The notes: generated by a model not told the origin, from the letters alone. A stretch of DNA of 64,000 bases from Clostridiales bacterium (GCA_017513085.1 JAFWDK010000023.1:24343-88342); one strand, 5' to 3'. Counted from the first letter of the stretch, positions 43,608-53,252 are shown. A program made the numbers and translations.

Positions 43608-44162
43608 CTACTTGACCTGTGCCAGGATCCAGTTTGCCAGATCCGAGGCTGTCCACTCATCGCGCTCGCTTCCGTTAAAGCGGGCGGACTGCACACCATT
43701 ACGGATAATGATCGCTTCCGGCATGGATTCGATCTTATACGCTTTTGAAACATCCTTTTCCGCCAGACCATCGATCGTGACGATCAGGACTTTCTCGTGG
43801 TATTGTTCGACCAGTTCTTCGATGCAGGCGAAAAGGCCGTACACGTCAGCGTGCATACCGGAATAAAAGAGGTAACAGACCGGGATCGGGCAGGTCTTGA
43901 CCAGAGCATCCAGGTCCGTGACCTGACGGTACAGCACTCCCGGCATTTCTTCGCCGTCCGGGGTTTCGAAGACCATGGCACTGATCGTACAATCATAGTA
44001 GTAGTCGCCCAGGTATTTGTGGTAATCCCCCAGGTCTTTGTTCTTCGCGTTATCACTGCTGCACGCGCAAAAAAAGCCTGATATGCCGACTACCAGGAGC
44101 AGGCATATCAAGCTTCTTATTCTGTTTCGAAACGAACCGCGCATCTCGTACGACCTGTTCAT
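43608..44162 (-). CDS. Thioredoxin-fold lipoprotein lacking the CxxC motif
   Basis: A 184-residue exported protein with an N-terminal signal, a lipobox around FFCACS (Cys near residue 34) and a domain that looks thioredoxin-like: PVCYLFYSGMHADVYGLF in the place of the active site, then VLIVTIDGLAEKDVSKAYKIESMPEAIII, the typical cis-Pro strand. No CxxC pair is present at the active-site position, so ordinary disulfide reductase activity is unlikely. Its start overlaps the stop of the Mrp gene (ATGA), so the two are coupled. Its function is unknown; a substrate-binding or chaperone role is possible. Confidence 0.6.
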   Translation of the reverse strand: MNRSYEMRGSFRNRIRSLICLLLVVGISGFFCACSSDNAKNKDLGDYHKYLGDYYYDCTISAMVFETPDGEEMPGVLYRQVTDLDALVKTCPIPVCYLFYSGMHADVYGLFACIEELVEQYHEKVLIVTIDGLAEKDVSKAYKIESMPEAIIIRNGVQSARFNGSERDEWTASDLANWILAQVK

Positions 44163-45013
44163 TCGCCGAGCATCTTCTCAACAAATTCCACAGTGCCGGA
44201 AAGAATGTCGGAAGGTACTTTTTCAATATGACCTTCGTCAACAAGTGCCGTAATATCCGGATCAAGCGGCAACTTGTCCAGAAGCGGAACACCCAGTTCG
44301 GTCGCAGCCTTCTGAACTTTTCCCTCTTCACCGAAAAGCGGCGTCTTCTCGCCACAATGCTTGCAGACTGTATAGCTCATGTTCTCGATGAAGCCGTAGA
44401 CCTTCACCTTCATGAGCAGCGCCATGTTGCGGGCCTTATTCACGATCATGGAAACAAGGTCTTGCGGTGTGGAAACAAGGAAGATACCATCCAGCGGAAT
44501 AGACTGGAATACGGTAAGCGGAACATCTCCGGTTCCCGGTGGCATATCGATGAGCATAACATCGATGTTATCCCAGATCACATCGGACCAGAATTGTTTT
44601 ACTACTCCGGAAATGACCGGACCACGCCATACTACCGGCGCCTCTTCATTCTCCATGACCAGGTTGACCGAGACGATCTGGATTCCGGAATGAGATACTT
44701 TCGGCAGAATACCGTTCTCATCTCCGCGGAGCTGACCTTTCAGGCCAAAAGCTTTCGGAATGGAAGGACCGGTTACATCCGCGTCCAAAATACCTACGCG
44801 ATATCCGTCTCTGGCAAGTCTTGCCGCAAGAACACTGGTAACGAAGGATTTACCGACTCCGCCCTTACCGCTGCATACACCGATGACTTTCTTGACGCTG
44901 GACTTCTCATGAAGAGGAGCGATCAAGGACTCCTGCTCGGAAGAATCGCAGGAACCACCGGCACTGGCAGAAGGACAAGAATCTTTTGATTTACAGGCAT
45001 CACAAGAACCCAT
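44159..45013 (-). CDS. Mrp/NBP35 family ATPase (iron-sulfur carrier)
   Basis: A 284-residue P-loop ATPase of the Mrp/ApbC/NBP35 family, which carries iron-sulfur clusters to target proteins. It has a deviant Walker A CSGKGGVGKSFV near residue 47, a CxxC pair in VCKHCGEKTPL (near 220) where the cluster binds, and a cysteine-rich N-terminus (CDACKSKDSCP) as in NBP35. The ATG at 45013 follows GAGGTGA; a GTG three codons upstream would put the ribosome site inside the gene. It overlaps the lipoprotein gene by 4 bp. Confidence 0.9.
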   Translation of the reverse strand: MGSCDACKSKDSCPSASAGGSCDSSEQESLIAPLHEKSSVKKVIGVCSGKGGVGKSFVTSVLAARLARDGYRVGILDADVTGPSIPKAFGLKGQLRGDENGILPKVSHSGIQIVSVNLVMENEEAPVVWRGPVISGVVKQFWSDVIWDNIDVMLIDMPPGTGDVPLTVFQSIPLDGIFLVSTPQDLVSMIVNKARNMALLMKVKVYGFIENMSYTVCKHCGEKTPLFGEEGKVQKAATELGVPLLDKLPLDPDITALVDEGHIEKVPSDILSGTVEFVEKMLGE

Positions 45014-45120
45014 ATACTTCACCTCAATTATTTGCTGTATTGTTCAGATCCACACGTGAGTGATCTACACTCCGCGCCTAAAGGTGTATTGTACGCTATG
45101 GGGAGAAGAAAAGCAAATAT

Positions 45121-45157
45121 CGGGGCAACAGAGATTTTTGATCTGCACACTGCCCCG
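45121..45157 (-). terminator. Possible terminator after the RsmC-like gene
   Basis: CGGGGCA and TGCCCCG form a 7-bp stem with an inner AGAT/ATCT pairing. On the minus strand only a weak T-rich tract (GATATTTGCTTTT) follows, so it is a modest terminator candidate. Confidence 0.4.
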
Positions 45158-45173
45158 GCGCGAAAAAACGGAG

Positions 45174-45782
45174 TCATTTCACCGCCTTGAGTATCCAGTA
45201 TCCTGACTCTTTCGCAATTACTTCGCAATTTCCGAACTTTTCGAGGAGATATTTCTCAGACGAAGGCGCCCCCTGCTTCTTCTGTAGCACGACATAAAGC
45301 CAACCGCCCTCCGAAAGATGCTCCCATGCGCCGTCATAAAAAGCGAAAACAGTCTGCTTGCCCGCACGGACCGGCGGATTGGTCAATACCAGGTCAAAGG
45401 CACCTTCCACGGAGGCGCAGCCGTCCGACTGGTGTACGTCCACACATTTCACGCTGTTGTTCTCTGCGTTTTCTTTAGCCAGTCCGAGCGCCCTCTGGTT
45501 AATGTCCACCATAGTCACTTCCATTGACGGGAACACACGCTTCATGATGATGCCGATCGGTCCGTAGCCGCAACCCAGATCCAGAAGTTTTCCCTTCTTG
45601 CGTCCATGCTCCGAAAGGTCGGAGATCGCCGTCTCCAGCAAGACTCTCGACCCGAAATCCAGGAACTTCTTGGAGAACACTTCGGAATCGGTGGCAAAGT
45701 AAAAATCCATGCCATGCATACGCACCTGGATCAAATGCCGATCCGACTCACCTTGCGGGTTTTCTTCGTAATAATGTGCCAA
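45174..45782 (-). CDS. RsmC-like class I SAM-dependent methyltransferase
   Basis: A protein of about 202 residues with the methyltransferase small (MTS) domain: GKLLDLGCGYGPIGI (SAM-binding), VTMVDINQRAL, and the catalytic LVLTNPPV motif (NPPY-type) of guanine N2 or adenine N6 methyltransferases. This domain alone is common in Firmicutes as 16S rRNA G1207-like methyltransferase; the substrate is inferred. The TTG at 45782 is preferred because GGAGG lies 9 nt upstream; a GTG at 45788 is too close to it. It is followed downstream by the mrp gene after 160 bp. Confidence 0.85.
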   Translation of the reverse strand: MAHYYEENPQGESDRHLIQVRMHGMDFYFATDSEVFSKKFLDFGSRVLLETAISDLSEHGRKKGKLLDLGCGYGPIGIIMKRVFPSMEVTMVDINQRALGLAKENAENNSVKCVDVHQSDGCASVEGAFDLVLTNPPVRAGKQTVFAFYDGAWEHLSEGGWLYVVLQKKQGAPSSEKYLLEKFGNCEVIAKESGYWILKAVK

Positions 45783-45806
45783 AAGCACTCTCCTCCAAAC
45801 TTCGTC

Positions 45807-46307
45807 TTATTCTTCGATCTTTTCGAAACGGTGTACGCCGTCACCCACTATTTCCAGCCACATGGAAGCGGGTCTTACCCAGATCCGGTAGGGAGGCTGA
45901 AGTCCGCGATAGACCACCATCCAGTCCTTGTTCTCCGTATTCCGGCCGACACCGAGCACTTCGTAAGTGTTGCCCTTATAATGGCGATACTTTCCTTGCG
46001 AAAAACCGGCATATTCCACGACCGCGTCTGCCGCCTGATGCCGCACCGTATCATTCTCGGCCTGTGACAAGACCGAAAGCTGGAGCAAAGCCTCCTGGCA
46101 GATCACCTGTTTCAGACAAGGGATAAGAAGCAGATTCCACTCCGGTTCTTTTTCCTCCACGACACGGGCAAGATCATTCCAATCCGCCTCACTGTATGCC
46201 TGAAGATCCGTCACGATCTTCTTCTCGATCGAAGCTCTTCTTTCAGCTTCCGTGGTCGCGGCAAGTTCCTGAATCTTTTTGTCCAGCCATTCAATACTCG
46301 GCAGCAT
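45807..46307 (-). CDS. DUF1653 domain protein
   Basis: A 166-residue protein: the first 90 residues are helical and unrecognised, and the last 70 form the DUF1653 domain (GKYRHYKGNTYEVLGVG, then VYRGLQPPYRIWVRPASMWLE). Bacterial DUF1653 proteins are small, beta-rich and uncharacterised. The start follows GGGGGTGAG. It is 24 bp upstream of the RsmC-like gene in the same direction and may share its transcript. Function is unknown; the domain assignment is firm. Confidence 0.8.
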   Translation of the reverse strand: MLPSIEWLDKKIQELAATTEAERRASIEKKIVTDLQAYSEADWNDLARVVEEKEPEWNLLLIPCLKQVICQEALLQLSVLSQAENDTVRHQAADAVVEYAGFSQGKYRHYKGNTYEVLGVGRNTENKDWMVVYRGLQPPYRIWVRPASMWLEIVGDGVHRFEKIEE

Positions 46308-46345
46308 CTTCTCACCCCCAATAATGTCTTTTCCTGATAACGTCC

Positions 46346-46933
46346 TTACGGGATCATGTATTCCAGTGAAACGATCGAATTATCCTTTAATGTTACCAGA
46401 AGTACCGACGTACCTCTCTTAAATGTCATCGTCACATCCGTTGACTCATCCGGCTCACCATACTTGGTCTTCGCATCGTCAGCACTCATGCCGATCTCCA
46501 GTCCCTCCGGTGTTTTCACCAGATCCGAAGTGATCAGGACATCCGACACATAACAAGTGTCGCTGCCCTTCGCCTGGTAGGTCGTCAGTACCATGTTGGT
46601 GTAAGTATAAACATGATCTGTGCCATCGTGCGCGCAGGACGGCACGTCCAGACTTGACTTTGCCTCTCCCAGAGAAGCGAGCAGAGCTTCTGTATCGGTC
46701 GATCCCAGAAGGATGTCCGTGTTTTCATACTTGAACGTAAAGTTTCCTGTTGTATCCAGCGTAACCTCGACACTTCCGGAAGATTCACCGGATGTCTGCG
46801 CATTCTCCGCTGTAGTACCCGCAGTGGTTTCCGCCGCGGAAGATTTTGTGCCTGACACAGTCTTACTGTCCGAGCACGCTGTCATGCCCAAAGCCAGCAC
46901 CAGTGTCAGTACCAAAGAGCCAATTTTCTTCAT
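46346..46933 (-). CDS. Small lipoprotein with Ser/Thr linker and SmpA-like fold
   Basis: A 195-residue lipoprotein: signal peptide with GMTAC lipobox (Cys near residue 20), a Ser/Thr-rich linker to about residue 52, then a beta-rich domain. The C-terminal part, GLEIGMSADDAKTKYGEPDE, has the look of an SmpA/BLIP-like motif (G-M-s-x-x-V/A...yG-P). It has a good GGAGAG ribosome site. It is between the HD-GYP sensor gene and the DUF1653 gene on the minus strand. Specific function is unknown. Confidence 0.7.
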   Translation of the reverse strand: MKKIGSLVLTLVLALGMTACSDSKTVSGTKSSAAETTAGTTAENAQTSGESSGSVEVTLDTTGNFTFKYENTDILLGSTDTEALLASLGEAKSSLDVPSCAHDGTDHVYTYTNMVLTTYQAKGSDTCYVSDVLITSDLVKTPEGLEIGMSADDAKTKYGEPDESTDVTMTFKRGTSVLLVTLKDNSIVSLEYMIP

Positions 46934-46999
46934 GTGTTTCTCTCCATAGTTTTTCGTTTATTGTCGCATTTTTGAGAACGACTTTCAATCACGGATCTG

Positions 47000-49900
47000 T
47001 CACTTTCCTTCCTTGTCATCCTCATTCTGCTCCTGTGCCTTATGGATATTGCTGATATCTTCGAAAGTACCTCCGCCGTTGTCATCCTCCGCACGGAACT
47101 CACCTTTTTCCACCAGCCGCAGGAACGCATCGACCACATCCGACGTCAGTTGTGTACCGGAGACCTCACGGATGATCGAGATCGCTTTATCAAAATTCAT
47201 GCGTTTTCTGTACGGACGATCCGAATACATCGCGTCAAAAGTATCCGCCACGGCAATGATCTGCGCCACACGCGGGATCTCCTCTCCCGAAATGCCTTTC
47301 GGATAACCACGGCCATCCGGACGTTCGTGATGGTCACGCGCGCCGATCGCCAGTTCCGGCATGATGCTGATATCCTTCAATACGTTATAACCTTTTCCGG
47401 AATGGGACTTGATCTCCTTAAACTCCTCATCGGTCAGCCGGCCGGGTTTATTCAAAGTCTCGATGGAAATACCCACCTTGCCGATATCGTGGAGGAGGGC
47501 AATGTTATAGTATTTCTCCACCGTCTCCTCATCGTAACCGAGTTCACGCGCAAGTTTCGCCGTATATTCGGCCACGCGAGTCGAGTGACCGTTTGTATAA
47601 CGGTCCTTCATATCGATTACTTTGGCAAAAGCTTCGACGATCTCGCGGATCAAGAGTTTCTGTTCTGCGGACTTTTTCTTGAGTTTCTCGATTTTTTTGC
47701 GGATAAAGATCGCGGTAAAAAGTACAGTCAGGAATATCACGAAACAAATACCCAGGAGATTAAACCAGCGCGTCTCGATCACCGCCACTCTCTTATGGAT
47801 CTGCACGGTCAGTTCTTTTTGCACATCACCGTGAGAATTCAAAAGCTGCAAACGGAACGTGTATTTTCCTCCACTGAGATTGGTATAATCGATCGGCTTG
47901 ATCTCACTTCTGCGGAGCGTGGTCGGAGTGCGGTCAAATCCCTCCAGAGAGTATGTCAACATAGGATCGACCAGCGAATAGTTAAAGCAATAGACATAGA
48001 TCGTCGTTTTCTGCGCATGCGGCTGTAATGTGAAAGCACCATCATGATCCGGATAGATCTTTTCTCCATCCACCTCAATATATGGTACAGAAATCAGAAT
48101 ATCGTCATCCACATCTTTACTTTCATCGATATTGGTCAGCACCACGCCGCTCGATCCGCTGATATAAAGGTCTCCGTTCTCCATAAGATCACTATAGGAG
48201 TTGGATGTGGCATAGCACGACAAGCCGTTTCTCATTCCATAGAAGAACGTCTGGATCTCTTCGTTTTTGATCATCGTTTCAGTACTGGTCACATATATTC
48301 CGTTACTGCTCAATACCCATATATCATCCGCCTTGTTCTGGTATATGTCGAAGTTGTTGGAATACGGGAAATTCTTGATCGTGATGACCTCGTAGTCCGA
48401 ATTCAGGTAAGCAATCGAATTACTGGTCACGACCCAGTACAGATCGCGGCGATGGTCCTTCTTGATGCGCATCACGACATCCGATCTCAGACCGTTGTCG
48501 GTATTGATATGCTTTACCCCGGAACCGGACAGCACATAGATACCGTCGCCGTCAGTTCCGATAAGGAAATCGCCGTTTTGAGCCTGGATCACGGTCAGGA
48601 TCTCGTCGTTATGGACGCCTTCGTTCTCGGAGTATACCTTCTCCACTTTGTTTCCGGAAACAATCGCCACACCACCCGTACAAGCTACGGCAAAAGCACC
48701 GTCCGCGCATTCGTATACCGTTCTTACACGGTTTGACGGAAGACCTTGGTCCATATCGAACACGACCGCGTTCCGGCCATCATAGCGCACAAGCGGATAT
48801 TCGCCAAATGAAGAGATCCAAAGGTTATTCTTAGAATCTCTTATGATGGATCGGATCTTCGATGTGGATAATAGTTTGATCAGGTCTTTCTCGGGCAGTT
48901 CCCCTCCGGATGCGTACACCGCTTGGGAAAGCGGTATCGAATCCACGATCGATCTGTTTTCCATAATAACCAGACCAGATGTCTTCGTGCCGATGAAAAG
49001 GCGGTCATTGTACATACAGGTCGAATATACAACATCGTTTTTCAGATCGTACTGTTCGTAAAGATTGCAGAAGCGGTTGGGCACGATCTTCATGACACCC
49101 TGCTGGGAAGAGACGAACCAGAGATTCTTCTGGTAATCGTCCATCATGCCTTCGATGGAAGTCGTCATCGGTATGTTTTCAAGCGGGATACATTTCCCGT
49201 CCGAAATACGACCGATGCCATTGTCGGTGCAGACCCAAATTTCCTCTCCGAGTTTTTGAATGGCATTAACGTATCCCAGAGGCGCAATATCGGCAATTGG
49301 TTCGGAGAATCCTTCAGACAGCAATCCGTAGTAGACCTGGGAACCTTTCGTCGCGCAATAGATATGATCCGGGTTTTCCGGATCCGGAAGGATCGCATGA
49401 ATGTCCGAAACACCCAGATCCTTAGGGGTTTTATACGATGTCAGCTCGCCGTCGCGCAGCGTAAAGATCGTTCCGTCGATCGTTAATGCGTAGATGGTAT
49501 TGTCCTGTCCGAGTTTGATCTGGCGGACATAGGCCCCCTTGATCTGCGGCGCATCCGCGCTCCGGATATTCATATTCCGGTCCACGATCGCCACGCCCTC
49601 CGTGGTCGCCAGATAGATCATACCGTTCTCGTCTTCCGCGATATCCTTTATCGAGAGAGACTGAAGGCCGTTCTGTTTATTAAAAATGTACCATTTTTCT
49701 CTTTCCAGCACACCCACACCGTTGTCGTTTGTGCCGACCCACAAGCGGTTCCGGGAATCGACGAACAACGTTACCACACTCGTGATCTGAGTTTTCGCTG
49801 AATCGATGCGCTCAAAGGTGTTTCCGTCATAGCGGATCAGACCGCTATAACTGCCGATCCACAAAAATCCGTCCGGAGTCTGCACGATCGCATTTGCTTC

Positions 49901-50149
49901 CGAAGTCGGAAGTCCATTGGAATTGTTATACAAAACAGGAGAATACCCTCGCGATATTCCGGAAAGTGATGTATCATCCGTTCCCGGCTTCGCGCTTTCC
50001 TCCACCAAAGCGGACATGCTCTCTATAGGATCACTCTCATCCGCCGCCAAGTGTCTGGGAAAAGCAAAAGGAAAAAGCCCGGACAACCCCACAAGCAAAG
50101 CAAGGCAGGCACTTCCAAGTGCTTCTGCATAAGATCTATTCCGTTTCAT
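47000..50149 (-). CDS. Periplasmic-type propeller sensor fused to HD-GYP phosphodiesterase
   Basis: A 1,049-residue protein: a membrane signal at the N-terminus, an outside two-component-type beta-propeller (residues about 70-680, many W-x-G repeats such as LWIGSYSGLIRYDG and LWVGTNDNGVGVL), a Y_Y_Y domain (about 690-780), one membrane helix (about 796-818), a short coiled coil and an HD-GYP domain (about 840-1030). HDIGKVGI near 886 and HHERPDGRGYP near 943 are intact, so it should hydrolyse cyclic di-GMP or a related dinucleotide. The same sensor is usually fused to a histidine kinase; here it directly controls a phosphodiesterase. The external ligand is unknown. Confidence 0.88.
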   Translation of the reverse strand: MKRNRSYAEALGSACLALLVGLSGLFPFAFPRHLAADESDPIESMSALVEESAKPGTDDTSLSGISRGYSPVLYNNSNGLPTSEANAIVQTPDGFLWIGSYSGLIRYDGNTFERIDSAKTQITSVVTLFVDSRNRLWVGTNDNGVGVLEREKWYIFNKQNGLQSLSIKDIAEDENGMIYLATTEGVAIVDRNMNIRSADAPQIKGAYVRQIKLGQDNTIYALTIDGTIFTLRDGELTSYKTPKDLGVSDIHAILPDPENPDHIYCATKGSQVYYGLLSEGFSEPIADIAPLGYVNAIQKLGEEIWVCTDNGIGRISDGKCIPLENIPMTTSIEGMMDDYQKNLWFVSSQQGVMKIVPNRFCNLYEQYDLKNDVVYSTCMYNDRLFIGTKTSGLVIMENRSIVDSIPLSQAVYASGGELPEKDLIKLLSTSKIRSIIRDSKNNLWISSFGEYPLVRYDGRNAVVFDMDQGLPSNRVRTVYECADGAFAVACTGGVAIVSGNKVEKVYSENEGVHNDEILTVIQAQNGDFLIGTDGDGIYVLSGSGVKHINTDNGLRSDVVMRIKKDHRRDLYWVVTSNSIAYLNSDYEVITIKNFPYSNNFDIYQNKADDIWVLSSNGIYVTSTETMIKNEEIQTFFYGMRNGLSCYATSNSYSDLMENGDLYISGSSGVVLTNIDESKDVDDDILISVPYIEVDGEKIYPDHDGAFTLQPHAQKTTIYVYCFNYSLVDPMLTYSLEGFDRTPTTLRRSEIKPIDYTNLSGGKYTFRLQLLNSHGDVQKELTVQIHKRVAVIETRWFNLLGICFVIFLTVLFTAIFIRKKIEKLKKKSAEQKLLIREIVEAFAKVIDMKDRYTNGHSTRVAEYTAKLARELGYDEETVEKYYNIALLHDIGKVGISIETLNKPGRLTDEEFKEIKSHSGKGYNVLKDISIMPELAIGARDHHERPDGRGYPKGISGEEIPRVAQIIAVADTFDAMYSDRPYRKRMNFDKAISIIREVSGTQLTSDVVDAFLRLVEKGEFRAEDDNGGGTFEDISNIHKAQEQNEDDKEGK

Positions 50150-50296
50150 TCAAACAGTATGCCACCTCGTTTCCCATTTATACCACTTTCCTAAAATTCA
50201 CTTTATCACTATGAAAATGCATGTGCAAAGGTTTCTAGCGATTGTTAATGGAAAGTTCTTATTTACGTTCGGGACACGGGCGTTTGTACACGGATC

Positions 50297-51340
50297 CTAC
50301 GCGTTTTTCGCCTCATCATATCTTTTTTCGACTTCCGCCCAGTATGCTTCCAGCTTCTTGTCTCCACGCGCGCTCGTAATGCCGTACTTTTCCACAAGGA
50401 TCTTTCCCAGGAAAGAGGCACATTTTTCCGCACCGGTGACGTTCATGTGAAGTCCGGCGTCGTAGGTATCCACGTTATAGTCGATGCCGATCTCAGACTC
50501 GGCAATATTCAGCATGTTAATGTAAAGAAGGTCATGTGCCTTCGCATACTCCACCATCTGCTCGTCCCACTCCTCGTACCAGTGCGGATACAGCGACGGC
50601 GACTTGATCAGGACCAGCTTGATCCCCTTCTCCTGACAAAGTTCCGTCATTAAATCGAGATAGGCCATGGCATAGTCACCAAACTTCGGGTCTGCCAAAG
50701 GTCTTGCCGGCGGCATCTCCCCGGCCGGCATGATCTCCGTTCGCAGGTAGTATCCGTTGAAAGACACCGTATCTTTCGTAAACCAATACTTGAAATCCTC
50801 GGACGTCAGCTCGTTCCAGCGGCTGTGATAGCGAAGGATCGGGAAGATATAGTCGATCATGTTCTCATCCTCGCACATGGACGCCTTGATCGCATTCCAT
50901 TTGCTCGAATTCCAGCGCATGCCGTCCAGCGCCATGCGGTTATAGGCCTCATTTTGCGGTTCATTATACATCAGGGAAAGAACATTGAACACCACTACAT
51001 CAGGCGTTTCATAGCGAAGCGCATCCTCAAGAAGGTAGTATGACTGCCATACCAGCTGCTGCGCGCCCCCCCGGATGAAACTGTTAATGCCGAATTCCCG
51101 CCAAAGCTGCACGGTCGAGAAATTCTCATATACTTCACAATCCCCGACGAAAAGCACTTGATGCCGGCCTTTTGCCTGATAATATTCGGCGGTGAGCGCG
51201 CCTTCCGTTACCTCGCCCATATATTTCGGGCGCAGGAGCAGATCTACCGCATACGTCAGCAAGGCAGAGAGGACCAGCAGCGCCAGGACCAGCGCCACAC
51301 GCTTGCATTTATTCTTTCTTGTATTCTGCTCTTCTGACAT
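50297..51340 (-). CDS. SGNH/DltD-like extracellular hydrolase or acyltransferase
   Basis: A 347-residue protein with one N-terminal membrane helix (about 15-33) and an extracellular SGNH-like domain. The nucleophile block reads LFVGDCEVYENF (near residue 63), with Cys where the usual catalytic Ser would be, and the distal block TYDAGLHMNVTGA (near 298) carries an Asp-x-x-His. DltD-like proteins work with MBOAT proteins to transfer acyl or aminoacyl groups onto wall polymers. It is the last gene of an eight-gene operon, 14 bp after the MBOAT gene. A Cys nucleophile, if confirmed, would be unusual. Confidence 0.75.
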   Translation of the reverse strand: MSEEQNTRKNKCKRVALVLALLVLSALLTYAVDLLLRPKYMGEVTEGALTAEYYQAKGRHQVLFVGDCEVYENFSTVQLWREFGINSFIRGGAQQLVWQSYYLLEDALRYETPDVVVFNVLSLMYNEPQNEAYNRMALDGMRWNSSKWNAIKASMCEDENMIDYIFPILRYHSRWNELTSEDFKYWFTKDTVSFNGYYLRTEIMPAGEMPPARPLADPKFGDYAMAYLDLMTELCQEKGIKLVLIKSPSLYPHWYEEWDEQMVEYAKAHDLLYINMLNIAESEIGIDYNVDTYDAGLHMNVTGAEKCASFLGKILVEKYGITSARGDKKLEAYWAEVEKRYDEAKNA

Positions 51341-51354
51341 ATCTCAACCTCGAT

Positions 51355-52980
51355 TCAGAATTGATTGTAAATGAACTGGGCGGCATCGTAGCCAAGACCG
51401 TACGCGCCGAACACGATAATGACAAGCGTCAGCACGTAAAAGATCGCCCAGCGCCCTGCAAACGGGATCTTCTTCTCCATTTTGTCACGGACAGAACCGG
51501 AACGTCCGATCATGCTGACAACGATCAGAAGGATCGTGCCAAGTCCCAGGATCACGTAGTCCGAACGGACAAGACCAAGTTCCAGAAGCGTACCGTTTCC
51601 GAAAGACTTCCAGTTCCATGTCGTAAACATCGTGCCGAACATCTTGAAGGTCAGCGGCACATCGCGGTAACAGTCGAATAATCGAAGCGCGCTCATGAGA
51701 AGGACAGTACGTCCGACCTGAAATGTCTTGTACGTCGTACTTCCGTCTGTGTGAAATCTCTTATGGAAACGGCGGTACAGCGGTTCCAGTTCCTGTGAGA
51801 TCATGATGACCACGAAGTTCCCAAGTCCCCATACTATGAAGTTCCAGGAAGCCCCGTGCCAGATACCGGTCGTGAACCAGACGATAAAGGAAGCCAGATA
51901 TACCGGAATACGTTTCCCGACCTTCTCACCAAGGTGTTTGCGGCTCCACTTGCCGAGCTTCAGCATCGGTCCACTGACCGAGATCGGGTAGAAAATATAA
52001 TCCGTAAACCACGTTCCCATCGTGATATGCCAGCGCCGCCAGTACTCCGCAATATTCTTACTGAAGAATGGCCGCTCGAAGTTTTCTTTCATCGGAATAC
52101 CAAGCATTTCCGCGATACCGATCGTAATGTCGATGCCACCCGTAAAATCCGCATAAAGCTCAAGTGCATAAAACATCATGACCAGAAATACATAGACACC
52201 TTTATAGTTTTCCGGCGTATCGATCATGGTATTCACCGCAGTCAGGATACGGTCAGCAATGACAACTTTCTTGAAATATCCCCAGATCACACGCTCAAGT
52301 CCACGCTCCAGCACCCGGCCGTTGAACGGATGCGGCGTGAAAAGCTCTTTGGCCAGATCACCATACCGGCTGATCGGGCCTTGCACCAGCTGGGGAAAGA
52401 AACCTACGAACAATGCATATTTGAAAAAGTTCTTCTGCGCTTCATGGCGTTCCCGGTAAACATCAATCACATAGCTGACCGCCTGGAATGTATAAAAAGA
52501 AATACCCATCGGCAGCGCGATCGTCAGAAAGCCGATCCTTTGGGAAGATCCGAATGCCGACAGAAGGCCGTTAATGTTGTGGATCGTAAAATTCGTGTAT
52601 TTTACTACCGCCAGGATCAGGAGAGCGATCGTAATGCCCACTCCCATGATGCGGCGGCGCTTCTTCTTCTGCGATTCTTTGTAACGTTTTCGCGCCTCCT
52701 TGCCGCACTCTTCCGGGGCACCTTCTCCACTTTTCTCCAGTGCTTTCAGCTCGGCAAAACGCGCATCAGCGCGGTTCTTGTTCCGCGAGATCAGAAGCGC
52801 GGCAACGTACGTGATCACAGTCACGCCGGCAATATAAAAGAGGAACTTCCATCCTGCGAAGAAATAAAACACATATGACCCCAGCAGAAGCAAGGGCCAC
52901 TTTGCCTTCTTCGGCAGCACGTAGTAAAGTGCCACCAGAAGGATCACAAATCCGATAAATTGGTAGGAAGTAAACAGCAT
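51355..52980 (-). CDS. MBOAT family O-acyltransferase (DltB/AlgI-like)
   Basis: A 541-residue polytopic membrane protein (about ten helices) of the MBOAT family. The conserved His occurs in WHGASWNF near residue 374; other family marks are PMGISFYTFQAVSYVIDVYR and YADFTGGIDITIGIAEMLG. A charged loop (residues about 68-110) is larger than in DltB. In the dlt pathway the MBOAT protein moves the aminoacyl group from the carrier protein across the membrane. The downstream SGNH gene starts 14 bp later. Acyl rather than aminoacyl transfer cannot be excluded from the sequence alone. Confidence 0.88.
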   Translation of the reverse strand: MLFTSYQFIGFVILLVALYYVLPKKAKWPLLLLGSYVFYFFAGWKFLFYIAGVTVITYVAALLISRNKNRADARFAELKALEKSGEGAPEECGKEARKRYKESQKKKRRRIMGVGITIALLILAVVKYTNFTIHNINGLLSAFGSSQRIGFLTIALPMGISFYTFQAVSYVIDVYRERHEAQKNFFKYALFVGFFPQLVQGPISRYGDLAKELFTPHPFNGRVLERGLERVIWGYFKKVVIADRILTAVNTMIDTPENYKGVYVFLVMMFYALELYADFTGGIDITIGIAEMLGIPMKENFERPFFSKNIAEYWRRWHITMGTWFTDYIFYPISVSGPMLKLGKWSRKHLGEKVGKRIPVYLASFIVWFTTGIWHGASWNFIVWGLGNFVVIMISQELEPLYRRFHKRFHTDGSTTYKTFQVGRTVLLMSALRLFDCYRDVPLTFKMFGTMFTTWNWKSFGNGTLLELGLVRSDYVILGLGTILLIVVSMIGRSGSVRDKMEKKIPFAGRWAIFYVLTLVIIVFGAYGLGYDAAQFIYNQF

Positions 52981-53021
52981 ACTTTATCTCATCGTGAGGA
53001 ACATCGCATCCGCAGTGTTAT

Positions 53022-53252
53022 TTAATCGTCGTCCTCAAGCGTTAGGATCAGGTTCCACAGAGCCTGTGCCGAGTTAAAGTTCTCGGGGATCATGTGTTCC
53101 GCCGAGATCACGACATCGAACTTATCTGCAATTTCTCCCACGAGGGAGATAATATCGAAAGAATCCAGGATCTTGCCGTCCACCAGATTCGTTGCTGTCT
53201 CATAGTCCACATCCGGGTGAATCTCTTGTAATATCGCAATCAGTTCGTCCAT
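53022..53252 (-). CDS. Acyl carrier protein (DltC-like)
   Basis: A 76-residue acidic carrier protein. The phosphopantetheine attachment serine is residue 31 in ILDSFDIISLV, the position that carries the activated group. The start at 53252 follows GAGGTG at 6 nt; longer readings begin with an unlikely N-terminus. Its place between the adenylating enzyme and the MBOAT gene makes it the carrier of this pathway, as DltC is in D-alanylation. The downstream gap to the MBOAT gene is 41 bp. Confidence 0.85.
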   Translation of the reverse strand: MDELIAILQEIHPDVDYETATNLVDGKILDSFDIISLVGEIADKFDVVISAEHMIPENFNSAQALWNLILTLEDDD

